This document shows, in pieces, positions 53,479 through 61,552 of a stretch of 61,552 nucleotides of DNA (position 1 is the stretch's first letter; each line of letters opens with the position of its first letter). This DNA is from Planctomycetota bacterium (GTDB lineage: Bacteria > Planctomycetota > PLA2): positions 1-61,552 of the forward strand of contig JAJFFH010000041.1 of assembly GCA_021776735.1 (NCBI GenBank), in the 5' to 3' direction. The notes below the pieces were generated by a model, which ran no database searches, was not told the DNA's origin, and saw nothing but the letters and a program-made list of their open reading frames with translations. Made by a program: the position numbers and the translations under genes.

Positions 53479-54687
53479 CTACCGAACGAGCCAGGACAAA
53501 ACGCGCGAACGCGCGCGGTACACCCACGGGTAGGGGCACTGCCAAGTCGCCGGCATCGGATACGACGCCGATCGCAGCCGGTTGCGCTCGACAAAGTCCA
53601 GCGCCGCCGCCACCCCTTCCGCGTTGCGCCGCAAGGCCGCACACAACGCCGCGTCCACCCCCTCCGGCGCCTCCCCCACGACCCGTCCGGCGAGTTCTCG
53701 CCGCCCCAGCCGCAAGAACTCCGCCGCGCGTACCGACTGCAGGACAAACAGCGACGCGGGCAACTCCAGCGAGAGGATCGACCCGACGTGATGCGACCAC
53801 GGGCGGCGCCGCGCCCAACTCCGCGGCACCAGCAAGCGCAGCGGGTTGCGCACAAACGACGCGCGCACGAAATCGCCGCCGTACCGCAGCGTCTCGCGAG
53901 TCACCAGCTGATCGACCCGCCCGCGCCCGGCCGAATCCTGCCAGCGCGACGCCTCGCGCCCCGCGGCCCCGAGCAGCGCGACAAGAATCGACCGCGCCCG
54001 CCGCACGAGCGCACAAAGACGGTCCAACGCCTCGTCCCGCGCAAGCTCGAACCACGAAGCGCGCAGCTCCTCGACCTCGCGCGCATAGTCCTCGTGCGGC
54101 TCGGTGTCGGTCCACTCGCGCGCGAACGCGATGTTGAAGCGCACGGAATTCAGGTGCGCGATCGTCGGACGCACCGGCACCGGCGCGTCGTCGTCGAGAT
54201 CACGAACGAACCCGCACAGCCGCTTGATCATCATGTCCACGTTGAACAGGAAGCGGAGGGGACGCTCCTCTTCGGGCGGCAGCGGACGGACGGCGATTTC
54301 CGCGCCCCAGACGTGGCGCAGGTTCGAGCCCAAAAACAGGGCCGGAAGCTGCTGAAACGTCTTTTCGTTGACGAGGAACTGGCCGTGCATCATCACGTAC
54401 CGTTCGCGCGACCCGCCCGCGCCGATCGCCGCGCGTTCATCGACGACCGCAGCGACGGGCTCGTGGAGCACGACGAACAGATCCAGGTCGGACAGGCCGG
54501 GCGCAGCCACGCTGCCCATCTGGTAGACGGACTTCACGGCACCGGTCTCGACGAGACGGGCGACGTACGCGTCGCGCACCGCGCCGTAGTCATCGGCGGC
54601 AACGGGCTCAGGCCACCGCGTCGCGCGTACCGGAGCGATCGGCACCGAGATCCTTTCCGGGGTCCTTTCCGGGGGCATCCCGGGCAA
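53479..54687 (-). CDS. nucleotidyltransferase-fold protein (paralogue 2)
   Basis: 402 residues if started at ATG 54687; a GTG at 54579 would avoid the 80-bp overlap with the upstream gene. The nucleotidyltransferase core is YQMGSVAAPGLSDLDLFVVL (GS-x-D-x-D). The rest is mostly helical and not recognised. The substrate could be a sugar phosphate or a protein; the location behind wzc suggests a role in EPS. Copy 18 of the 12-mer encodes EIAVRPLPPE about residue 130. Confidence 0.72.
   Translation of the reverse strand: MPGMPPERTPERISVPIAPVRATRWPEPVAADDYGAVRDAYVARLVETGAVKSVYQMGSVAAPGLSDLDLFVVLHEPVAAVVDERAAIGAGGSRERYVMMHGQFLVNEKTFQQLPALFLGSNLRHVWGAEIAVRPLPPEEERPLRFLFNVDMMIKRLCGFVRDLDDDAPVPVRPTIAHLNSVRFNIAFAREWTDTEPHEDYAREVEELRASWFELARDEALDRLCALVRRARSILVALLGAAGREASRWQDSAGRGRVDQLVTRETLRYGGDFVRASFVRNPLRLLVPRSWARRRPWSHHVGSILSLELPASLFVLQSVRAAEFLRLGRRELAGRVVGEAPEGVDAALCAALRRNAEGVAAALDFVERNRLRSASYPMPATWQCPYPWVYRARSRVLSWLVR
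54286..54297 (+). repeat. ACGGACGGCGAT motif, copy 18
   Basis: Exact 12-mer, antisense, encoding IAVR; preceded by AGCGG and followed by TTCC. Confidence 0.9.
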
Positions 54688-55822
54688 CGTCGCCGTCGCC
54701 GTGGGTCTGCAACATCTCCTCGACCGCCGCGCGCATGCTCGTCAGGAAGGCGTCGTCGATGAGTTCGGCCACGGCCCGCACCGGCGGCGCCGAGCGCACG
54801 GAATCGACGATCGCCGGCAGGAGCGCGTTGAACCACAGCCGACGCAGCCAGCGGTTCAGGCGCGGCTCGCGATAGGTCCAGCGTTCTCGAATTCGCGCGG
54901 CATGCTTCAGCGCCGCGGTCGCGGCGTCCGACAACGCCGCGTACGCGAGCGCAAACGAATCGGCCTTCGAAACGGCCTGTCCGCGCGCCTGCAGCCACAG
55001 GGTGGGCAGCAGCATGAACACGGACAGGTCGCTCTTGAGCCGGAACGCGTTGGTCTTGCCGCGGTTGAGATCGGTGTCGAGAAGACGGCGCGCAAGCACG
55101 CGAAAACGGCACCCAGGTTCGTCCGCGCTTTTGCGCGTGGCAATCCGCAGCGTGGCACCGGCGTCGTCCAGCGACACGCACGTGCGCCAGATGACCTCGG
55201 GGAACATGCCGTCCGGATAGCTCGGAAGATCGAGCTCGGTCAACACGAAGTGGCCGTGGTGCTGCAGCGGATCGAACGCGCGCAACGGGCGGAGCGAGGC
55301 GATCACGCGCTTGCGCGCACGCAGCAGCGCCGCGGCGGACGCCACGTCGTCGCGCGAGAGCAGGAGCAGGATGTCTAGGTCGCTGTACGGCGTGAACGCG
55401 AGGTCGGCGTAGCTGCCGTGCACGAACACGCGGCCGAGACCGGCGTACGCGCGGCGCGCGCGTACGAGCTGCGGCACGCGCCCGTGGCGCGCAGGATCCC
55501 AACCCGGCACCTGGACCCGCGAGGCATCGCCGTCCGTTTGCTGTCGATCCGGGTGTCCTTCGTTCCCCTCCCCGATCGGAACGCGGTAGGCGCAGGCCAA
55601 AAACCCGGCCTCCTCGCGTGGCGTCGGGCGCGCGGGCGGATCCGGCAGGTCGATCTGTTGGGCGCGAGCCGCCGACCACACCGCCGCGAGCGTGTCGCCC
55701 GCGCGCGGGGTCGAGGCATCCTGGAACGGATGGAGCACCCGCGCCGCACGCGTCAGGTGCGCTCCGTGGAGGAAGTCGGCGAGCGCGACGTTGCGCGCCG
55801 CCTGAAAGCGGTCGAGGCTCAA
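54608..55822 (-). CDS. nucleotidyltransferase-fold protein (paralogue 1)
   Basis: 404 residues from a TTG (55822) that overlaps the Wzc stop (TTGA), in keeping with the other coupled starts in this operon. Core VFVHGSYADLAFTPYSDLDILLLL carries the GS...D-x-D metal motif. Long helical regions before and after; the C-terminus is charged (HGDGDVARDAPGKDPGKDLG). Overall layout similar to the next gene, so the two are probably ancient duplicates. Copy 19 of the 12-mer encodes RQQTDGDAS in a poorly conserved part before the core. Confidence 0.72.
   Translation of the reverse strand: MSLDRFQAARNVALADFLHGAHLTRAARVLHPFQDASTPRAGDTLAAVWSAARAQQIDLPDPPARPTPREEAGFLACAYRVPIGEGNEGHPDRQQTDGDASRVQVPGWDPARHGRVPQLVRARRAYAGLGRVFVHGSYADLAFTPYSDLDILLLLSRDDVASAAALLRARKRVIASLRPLRAFDPLQHHGHFVLTELDLPSYPDGMFPEVIWRTCVSLDDAGATLRIATRKSADEPGCRFRVLARRLLDTDLNRGKTNAFRLKSDLSVFMLLPTLWLQARGQAVSKADSFALAYAALSDAATAALKHAARIRERWTYREPRLNRWLRRLWFNALLPAIVDSVRSAPPVRAVAELIDDAFLTSMRAAVEEMLQTHGDGDVARDAPGKDPGKDLGADRSGTRDAVA
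55526..55537 (-). repeat. ACGGACGGCGAT motif, copy 19
   Basis: Exact 12-mer, sense, encoding TDGD; preceded by AGCAA and followed by GCCT. Confidence 0.9.
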
Positions 55823-58356
55823 GATTTGGTCTTGACCTTGGCGCCGCCCCGCTTGCGCGCCGGGGTGTCGTCGTCGCGGTCGCCGCCGTAGCCGTGATAG
55901 CCGTAGCCATAGCGGTAGCCGCCGTAGTATCCGTAGTAGCCGTACCGGGAGTAGCCGCGGCGGCCGGCCTTGCGCGCGTCGAAGCCGTTGAAAATCACGC
56001 CGCGCAGGTTGCCGCCGAGGCGAATGATCTGGTCGCGGGCGGCGAGGACGACTTCGGCCGGGCAGCGGCGCCACTGCACGAGCAGGAACACGGCGTCCAA
56101 GCCCGAGAAAAACGATGCGGCGTCCGCGACGGCGAGAACCGGCGGGACGTCGAACACGAGGTAGTCGTACTCTTCCTTCAGCTCGGCGATGAGGCACTGG
56201 AAGCGGTCGGAGTCGAGCAGCGCGCCGGGGTTGTCGGCCTTCTTGCCCGCGTGGATCACCTGCAGGTTTTCCACGCCCTCGACCGGGCGCACGACGTCGC
56301 GCCAGGCGTTGCCCTTGAGCAACACGTCCGTAAGTCCGGGGCTCAGGGTGCCGTTCAAGTGCGCGTGCGTCGCCGGGCGGCGAAGATCGGCGTCCACGAC
56401 GACGACGCGGCTGCCCGCCTGGGCCAAAACGACGGCCAGATTCAGCGCGGTCGTCGTCTTGCCCTCGCCGAGCACCGCCGAAGTGATCGCCATGGTCTTG
56501 ACGGGGCTCTCGAAGTCGGCGAACTTCACGTTGGCGCGCAGCGAGCGGTAGCCCTCGGCCAGGATCGAGTGCGGTTGCTCGATCGTGACCATCTGCGACT
56601 TGAGTTTCTTGGCTTCCCGGCTGCCCACGCTCTTGAACGACGGCAGCGCGGCGTAGAGCGGCAGCCCGGTCTTCTCCTCGAGGTCCTCCGGGGTCTTGAG
56701 CGAGCGATCGAGGTACTCGGCGAAGAACGCCGTGCCGAGCGCGGCAAGGATCGCCAAGAACATGCCGACGAGGAAGTTGACCAAGAGGTTCGGGCTGACG
56801 CGCGACCGCGGCAGCTCCGGTTCATCGAGGACCGAGACGTGGTTCAGCGTTGAAGCGTGGACAATCCCGGCCTCGTGCTTTTTTTCCAGGAGAAACGCGT
56901 GGATGGTCACGAACGCGGCGACGGCGCGCGTGTGGCTGGCCAACCGGCGTTCGGTGCCCGGCAGGCCCGCTTCCTTTTTCTTGGCCGCCTTGAGCCCCTT
57001 GCGCACCTCGACCTGGCGACGGGACAGGGTTTCGCCGTCGGCTTCCGTACGCGCGAGCACATGGAGGCGCAGCCGTTCGCGGGCGGCCATGAGACGCCCG
57101 TTGAGCGACATGACGTCGGGATGCTTGTCGGTCAGATCATCGTCCAGCGTCTCGCGGGCCAGATCGAGGGTCGTTACTTCCTCCGCCAACTTCGCGCCGG
57201 CCGGGTCGTCACGGCCGATGTGGAGCATGGCGAGGTTGGGCGCGAGCTCGTTGAGCCGCAGCGACGTGATCAGCTCACGATTCGCGCGAAGTCTCAGCTC
57301 GAGATCGACGTCCTCGCGTTCGTACTCCGCGATACTCTCGACGAGGGTCTTGGCCCGTTCGGACAAGAGTGTGACTCCCTCCGCATCCTGGAACGCCTCG
57401 AGCGCCGACTCCGCTTTCTTCAAATCGATCTCGACCGTTTCCACGCGGTCGGCGAGGTAGGTCTCGGCCTTGCCTGCATCGCCCTGCTTTTTGTCGAACT
57501 TTACCTTCACGAAGCTGTTCGCGAGGACCTCGGCGCAGGCCTGGGCCATGCGCGGGGTCGGCGCTTCAACCGTCAGTCCGACGATGCCAGTGCCGCGGCC
57601 CTGCTCGGCCACGGTCGTGTGTGCGCGCAGCCAGTTGGCCAGCGCTTTCTCGTTGCGCAGCGTGATCTCGTAACGCCGGCCGGCCGGCTGCCCGGTCACG
57701 GTCAGCGCGAAGACGTGTCCGAACGCCTCAAACGACTTGCCGGACTCGATGTCTCTGGATTCGACCTCGCGCTGGTCACGAAAGCGACTGCGACGCACCT
57801 TTTCGACATCGATGCGGTAGCGCCCGTCCGAGAGCACGCGATCAAAGGCGAACACGAAGGTCTGCGGCGACTTGCGTCCCGACAGCGGCTTCGTGCGCAA
57901 CTCGACGGTGGCCTTGCGCGGACTGCCGTTGAACGCGGCCAACATGACCTCGAACGGCCGGTGGGCGTTTTCCTCGACCAGGAAATCACCCAGACTGCGG
58001 TCCTTCGCCGCCAGGTCTTTCGCCGCACCACGCGCCACGCGGCGCGACTGCATGATCTCCATCTCCGCCTCGACCGTGGCGCGGGCGGACACAAGGCCCA
58101 GCTCGCCGAGCACGGCGTCCTTGCCTGCGTCGGTCTCGATCTCGATCACCGCCTGCGAGGCGTAGATCGGATCGGTGAGCAGCGTGTAGACGGCTGTCGC
58201 GCCCAGGATGAGGGCGAACGGCAGCATCGCGATCCACTTGTGCTCGCGCAGGATTGCGAAGTAGTCGATGAAGTGGGTCGACTTGTTCGTGTCCGAAGAG
58301 GGCGTCTTGGCGGTGTAGCCACGGCTCTTGGACGTCTCGTTGCCGATGCGGTTCAC
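55819..58356 (-). CDS. wzc: polysaccharide co-polymerase / tyrosine kinase (Wzc type)
   Basis: 845 residues from GTG 58356 (overlaps the preceding stop, GTGA). Wzz domain: first membrane helix after HKWIAMLPFALILGATAVYTLL, coiled coil in the periplasm, second helix NFLVGMFLAILAALGTAFFAEYLDRS. C-terminal BY-kinase: Walker A SAVLGEGKTTTALNLA, Walker A' VVVDADLRRP, Walker B YDYLVFDVPPV. The tail is a Gly/Tyr-rich cluster (about 12 Tyr) for autophosphorylation, then a basic end. Controls EPS chain length with the phosphatase encoded just upstream. Confidence 0.94.
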   Translation of the reverse strand: MNRIGNETSKSRGYTAKTPSSDTNKSTHFIDYFAILREHKWIAMLPFALILGATAVYTLLTDPIYASQAVIEIETDAGKDAVLGELGLVSARATVEAEMEIMQSRRVARGAAKDLAAKDRSLGDFLVEENAHRPFEVMLAAFNGSPRKATVELRTKPLSGRKSPQTFVFAFDRVLSDGRYRIDVEKVRRSRFRDQREVESRDIESGKSFEAFGHVFALTVTGQPAGRRYEITLRNEKALANWLRAHTTVAEQGRGTGIVGLTVEAPTPRMAQACAEVLANSFVKVKFDKKQGDAGKAETYLADRVETVEIDLKKAESALEAFQDAEGVTLLSERAKTLVESIAEYEREDVDLELRLRANRELITSLRLNELAPNLAMLHIGRDDPAGAKLAEEVTTLDLARETLDDDLTDKHPDVMSLNGRLMAARERLRLHVLARTEADGETLSRRQVEVRKGLKAAKKKEAGLPGTERRLASHTRAVAAFVTIHAFLLEKKHEAGIVHASTLNHVSVLDEPELPRSRVSPNLLVNFLVGMFLAILAALGTAFFAEYLDRSLKTPEDLEEKTGLPLYAALPSFKSVGSREAKKLKSQMVTIEQPHSILAEGYRSLRANVKFADFESPVKTMAITSAVLGEGKTTTALNLAVVLAQAGSRVVVVDADLRRPATHAHLNGTLSPGLTDVLLKGNAWRDVVRPVEGVENLQVIHAGKKADNPGALLDSDRFQCLIAELKEEYDYLVFDVPPVLAVADAASFFSGLDAVFLLVQWRRCPAEVVLAARDQIIRLGGNLRGVIFNGFDARKAGRRGYSRYGYYGYYGGYRYGYGYHGYGGDRDDDTPARKRGGAKVKTKS

Positions 58357-59039
58357 GATGACACGACTCCTTCGGTCGCGGCGCGGTACGCCTCGTGGGC
58401 GCGGCGTAGCCACGGGAGGTCGGACGGACGGTGGAGGTCGGAGCCCACGTAGTCGTAGAGTCCGTCCTCCATCATGTGCTCGGCGAGGCTCTGTGCAGCG
58501 CCGCCGTGCTGCCCGACGAGTGAGAGCAAATTGAGTTGAAAACGCCATCCGGCCTCGCGCCAGCCGTCAACGCGACCGTACTCGCGCGAGAGGTAGGCGG
58601 TACGCTCCGGATGGGCCATGACCGGTCGGATGCCGCGCTGTAGCAGCGCCGCGCCGACGCGCCGCACACCGATCGTGGGCTGGCGCATCGGCAGCTCGAC
58701 GAGCAGGCCCGGCTCGCCGTCGAGATCGAACGTAATCAGGTCGTCGCCGCCCGAAATCGCGTCGAGCAGATCCTCGCCGTAGTAGTGCTCGGCGCCGCGG
58801 CGCACCTCGATCGTGACGCCCGCCCGCGCCAGCATCCGCCAGACATCGTCCGTACGGCGCTGGACATCCACGAGCGACAGGTGGTTATCAAGCTTGAACT
58901 GGTGCGGCGTCAGGTACAGGGTCTTGACGCCGAGGTCCGCGAGTCCACGAGCCATCGCCACGGTCTCGACGGGGCCGCGGGCGCCATCGTCGATGCCGGG
59001 CATGACGTGGGAATGGAGGTCGATCGTAAGCGGGTCCAA
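58353..59039 (-). CDS. PHP-type tyrosine-protein phosphatase (CpsB/YwqE)
   Basis: 228 residues. DLHSHVMPGIDDGARGPVETVAMARGLADLGV is the hallmark of the CpsB/Wzb-like PHP phosphatases, with the later metal ligands in PVMAHPERTAY and VGSDLHRP. It dephosphorylates the Tyr tail of the Wzc kinase encoded immediately downstream (4-bp overlap). Three bases separate it from the end of wza. Confidence 0.93.
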   Translation of the reverse strand: MDPLTIDLHSHVMPGIDDGARGPVETVAMARGLADLGVKTLYLTPHQFKLDNHLSLVDVQRRTDDVWRMLARAGVTIEVRRGAEHYYGEDLLDAISGGDDLITFDLDGEPGLLVELPMRQPTIGVRRVGAALLQRGIRPVMAHPERTAYLSREYGRVDGWREAGWRFQLNLLSLVGQHGGAAQSLAEHMMEDGLYDYVGSDLHRPSDLPWLRRAHEAYRAATEGVVSS

Positions 59040-59042
59040 GTG

Positions 59043-60083
59043 TCACCTGCTCGCGGCGACCGTCCCGGCCGTGACGGCCGTCTGCAGGAACGGCAGCAGA
59101 AGCGTCACGGCGCGGCTCCAGTTAGCGAGCCCGCGCGGCGCGACGACGATACGGTCGTAAGGTTTTAGGGCGATCACGTTGCCGTGCCGGTAGAGATCCT
59201 CGACGGACACGGTGTAGGCGCGCGGGTTTTGCCAGCTCCCGCGAAAGATTCGGATCACGTTCTTGTCGGCGTTGAGCTTGTCCGGACCACCGACAGACGC
59301 AACGGCGTCCGCCAGGTTGAGACCCCGGTCCCCCATCGGCACGACCCCGGGCCGCACGACTTCGCCCAGGACGTAGACCTTCCAGTCCGCCTTGTCCGGC
59401 ACAAAGATCAGGTCGCGGTGTCGCAGCGCCACGTTGCGCGACGTATCGCCCCGCAGCAGCATGTCGCCGAGACTTACGGGCAGGAGCTTGCCCGCACGGA
59501 TCACGTAGGCGCCCTCGATGTCGCCGTTCGGGTTCGTCCCGCCGGCCTTCGCGAGGCCCTCGAGCAGCGTCACGTTGCCGTCCACGGCAAACACGCCGGG
59601 CCGTTGAACCTGGCCGAGCACGAAAAACTTCTGCGAACCGTACTCGAGGATGTCCACGACCACGCGCGGCTTCTTGACGTATTTCTCCATGGCCTGCACG
59701 ACCGCGGACCGCAGCTCCGACACCGTGCGACCGGACGCCTTCGCCGGGCCGGACGGGAGCTGAATATCGCCGTCCGTTCCTACACGCAGCCCAATCAGGC
59801 TGCCATCGGGACGCGCGGCGGCGGACAGCTCCGGATGGCCCACCACCGTCACGCGCACGACATCGCCCGGAGCGATCCGATACTCTTCGCGACCCGCGGG
59901 CGGGACGGTCTTGATCGTCTCGACCTTGAGCTTCGGCGTGTGCGGAATCGGCCGCCGGCCCTCTTTGACGAGTGCGGCGACCGTCTCCGGATTGGTGACG
60001 ACCTTGGACTTGCAGCCGGGCGCGGCGGCGAGCAGGCCGACCAGCGCAAGCGCCGTCAGAGCGTAATGATGTCTTTTGCCCAT
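59043..60083 (-). CDS. wza: polysaccharide export outer-membrane lipoprotein (Wza type)
   Basis: 346 residues. Lipoprotein signal ending APGC (Cys24, with Pro at -2, slightly atypical). Poly_export domain: EEYRIAPGDVVRVTVVGHPELS...VGTDGDIQLP; then two SLBB domains (FFVLGQVQRPGVFAVDGNVTLLEGLAKAGG; VYVLGEVVRPGVVPMGDRGLNLADAVASVGG). Shorter than E. coli Wza (no long C-terminal helix visible, ending LQTAVTAGTVAASR). Start ATG 60083 overlaps the epimerase end by 28 bp. Copy 20 of the 12-mer encodes TDGDI in a conserved strand. Confidence 0.92.
   Translation of the reverse strand: MGKRHHYALTALALVGLLAAAPGCKSKVVTNPETVAALVKEGRRPIPHTPKLKVETIKTVPPAGREEYRIAPGDVVRVTVVGHPELSAAARPDGSLIGLRVGTDGDIQLPSGPAKASGRTVSELRSAVVQAMEKYVKKPRVVVDILEYGSQKFFVLGQVQRPGVFAVDGNVTLLEGLAKAGGTNPNGDIEGAYVIRAGKLLPVSLGDMLLRGDTSRNVALRHRDLIFVPDKADWKVYVLGEVVRPGVVPMGDRGLNLADAVASVGGPDKLNADKNVIRIFRGSWQNPRAYTVSVEDLYRHGNVIALKPYDRIVVAPRGLANWSRAVTLLLPFLQTAVTAGTVAASR
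59766..59777 (-). repeat. ACGGACGGCGAT motif, copy 20
   Basis: Exact 12-mer, sense, encoding TDGD in the Wza export domain; preceded by TAGGA and followed by ATTC. Confidence 0.9.
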
Positions 60084-61036
60084 TCCCGGTTCTCTATGTA
60101 CCAGTCGACCAGCCGGTCGAGCCCTTGAAACAGGTCGGTTTGCGGCTCCCAGTCGAGCAGCTTGCGCGCCTTGGAGATATTGGCCCAGGACGACGGCACG
60201 TCTTCCGCGAACGTATCGCGGTGGACCAGGTTGGCCTTTTTGCCGACGCGCTTTTCGATATGGCGCACCACGTCCATGAGTCCGTGCGGCTGGTCCGACC
60301 CCAGGTTGATGATCTGATAGCCGACTTCGCGGCACGCGGCGACCGTGCCGCGGGCGATGTCGTCCACGTAGGTGAAGTCGCGGGACTGGCTGCCGTCGCC
60401 GTAGATGATGACGTCGCGCCCCTCGTGGATCCACTGCGTGAAGCGGAAGAGGCTCATGTCGGGACGGCCCGCAGGCCCGAACACCGTGAAGTACCGGACC
60501 ACCGTGACATCGATGTCGTACAGGTGGTGGTAGGTGTAGGCCATCGACTCCGCGCCCTTCTTCGACGCGGCGTACGCGGACAGCGCACGATTGGTGTCGG
60601 CATCCTCGGAGTACGGCTGGGTGTTGTGCTTGCCGTACAGACTCGATGTCGAGGCCACGACCAGCTTCTTGACGTCGTGCTCGCGGCACAGCTCAAGCAG
60701 ATTGAGCGTGCCGGTCATGTTGGTTTCGACGTAGACCCACGGATCGAGCCGCGCCTGTCGGACGCCGGCACGGGCCGCGAGGTTGATCACCGCCGCAAAG
60801 CGGCCCCCATGTCGTGTCCACACCTGCCGCAGCCCGAACCGGTCGCAGATATCGACCCGGTGAAGCTCGAACCCCTCGCGGCGTTCGAGGCGGTCGAGCC
60901 GCCAGTACTTCAGCCGGACGTCGTAGGCGTCGTTCATGTTGTCGACGCCGACGACCTCGTGCCCCGCGTCGAGCAGCAGTTCGCTGACCCGCGCGGCGAT
61001 GAATCCGGCGACGCCGGTTACCAGATATTTAGCCAA
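60056..61036 (-). CDS. NAD-dependent nucleotide-sugar epimerase (UDP-glucuronate 4-epimerase-like)
   Basis: 326 residues, short-chain extended family. Catalytic YAASK near residue 155 and TSSLYG; the family sequence NMNDAYDVRLKYWRL and the end DLFQGLDRLVDWY fit UDP-glucuronate/galacturonate epimerases that follow Ugd. The cofactor loop is GVAGFIAA (residues 8-15), where the third Gly of GxxGxxG is Ala. First gene of the coupled operon 61036-53479 (epimerase, Wza, phosphatase, Wzc, two nucleotidyltransferases). Confidence 0.9.
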   Translation of the reverse strand: MAKYLVTGVAGFIAARVSELLLDAGHEVVGVDNMNDAYDVRLKYWRLDRLERREGFELHRVDICDRFGLRQVWTRHGGRFAAVINLAARAGVRQARLDPWVYVETNMTGTLNLLELCREHDVKKLVVASTSSLYGKHNTQPYSEDADTNRALSAYAASKKGAESMAYTYHHLYDIDVTVVRYFTVFGPAGRPDMSLFRFTQWIHEGRDVIIYGDGSQSRDFTYVDDIARGTVAACREVGYQIINLGSDQPHGLMDVVRHIEKRVGKKANLVHRDTFAEDVPSSWANISKARKLLDWEPQTDLFQGLDRLVDWYIENREWAKDIITL

Positions 61037-61178
61037 GGCGTTCCTCTAGCACGATCTCGCTAGCCAAGGATGCGTCGTTCCCCTTACATAGGTCGAACGG
61101 CGGCAACGATTTCCGCAGCCCAAAACGCCGAAACCGGGCGGTTTTTGTCACACCACGCCGGCCGCTGCCGGACCCGGG

Positions 61179-61552
61179 CTACCGCGTGGCGTAGACGAAC
61201 ATGTACCAGCCCAGCCGGCGCGCCAGGGCACGCTCGAAGCCGCGGGAAACCCAGGACGCGAAGCGGTACTTCTTGAGCGGGAAATGGGCCACCTCGAACC
61301 GCACATCCGAGAAGCGGTGAAACAGATCTCGGGCGTCGCTCTTGGAGTACGCAAACGCGTACGGACACTCGGGCCCGTCCGTGGCGTGGTGCTGGAAGTT
61401 GCGCGCGCGCAGATAGCCCCAGCCCTCCCGCAGCCAGTTGCGGTAGTGCAGATCCCAGATGCGCCCGTCGAATCCGTCCTGAAGCCCAAGCACCTCGTCC
61501 TCGCGCGCCCGCGCGCGGTCGGAGCGCCAGCGGCCGACCCGTCGCAGGATCC
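61179..61552 (-). CDS. methyltransferase C-terminal part, cut by the window edge
   Basis: Open to the right edge of the window. The visible 120 or so residues contain HYRNWLREGWGYLRARNFQHHATDGPECPYAFAYSKSDARDLFHRF and FEVAHFPLKKY, which resemble the C-terminal half of class I SAM methyltransferases from glycan clusters; the SAM motif itself should lie beyond the edge. 142 bp separate it from the epimerase gene. Moderate certainty. Confidence 0.6.
   Translation of the reverse strand, partial: ILRRVGRWRSDRARAREDEVLGLQDGFDGRIWDLHYRNWLREGWGYLRARNFQHHATDGPECPYAFAYSKSDARDLFHRFSDVRFEVAHFPLKKYRFASWVSRGFERALARRLGWYMFVYATR

Overview
High-GC bacterial DNA, most likely from a member of the Planctomycetota or a close relative. 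The clues are two ECF sigma factors that continue in frame into a membrane segment and a large C-terminal region, a PEP-CTERM surface protein, several small lipoproteins and a large exopolysaccharide locus. The assignment is an inference; there is no rRNA or other phylogenetic marker apart from infA and ispG.

Layout. 1-250: hairpin-rich intergenic DNA. 245-2354: infA (with an Arg-rich tail) and a malic enzyme. 2546-11144: a minus-strand export operon made of two ABC-2 ATPase/permease pairs, a TolC-like lipoprotein, a MacA-like adaptor and a MacB-like ATPase/permease. 11204-16633: a GH42-like secreted protein, a CysQ-like phosphatase, an orphan IS630-type HTH, a VOC protein, a PEP-CTERM protein and a small barrel-like lipoprotein. 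16669-23367: a polysaccharide operon (bi-domain oxidoreductase, methyltransferase, VpsJ-like protein, NodU-type carbamoyltransferase, WecG/TagA glycosyltransferase). 23397-32834: a degenerate Nudix-like protein, a second FtsX/MacB exporter operon containing ispG, a Uma2 protein and a benzoate-CoA-ligase-like enzyme. 32951-61552: the main capsule/EPS region, with four GT4-type glycosyltransferases, UDP-glucose dehydrogenase, flippase, O-antigen ligase, asparagine synthase, methyltransferases, a kinase, the two sigma fusions, a decayed ParDE-like toxin-antitoxin pair, and a minus-strand operon of UDP-sugar epimerase, Wza, PHP phosphatase, Wzc tyrosine kinase and two nucleotidyltransferase-fold proteins.

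The most striking feature is not a gene. The exact 12-mer ACGGACGGCGAT occurs 20 times, on both strands, inside genes (in several reading frames) and between them, with a conserved AGC-NN lead and a pyrimidine tail. It behaves like a DNA-level signal such as a DNA uptake sequence or a protein-binding site. It has almost no copies in the housekeeping/transport part (2.5-16 kb) and about one per 2.4 kb in the polysaccharide part.

Three other structures stand out. Two related MITE-like elements with about 19-bp terminal inverted repeats lie at 25215-25459 and 52277-52461; they share a hairpin whose stem shows compensatory changes, and one supplies the N-terminus of a glycosyltransferase frame. 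A TCGGG repeat array (potential G-quadruplexes) follows ugd. Both sigma fusions contain an internal GGAGG plus in-frame start codon just before the membrane segment, suggesting that each gene may yield two products.
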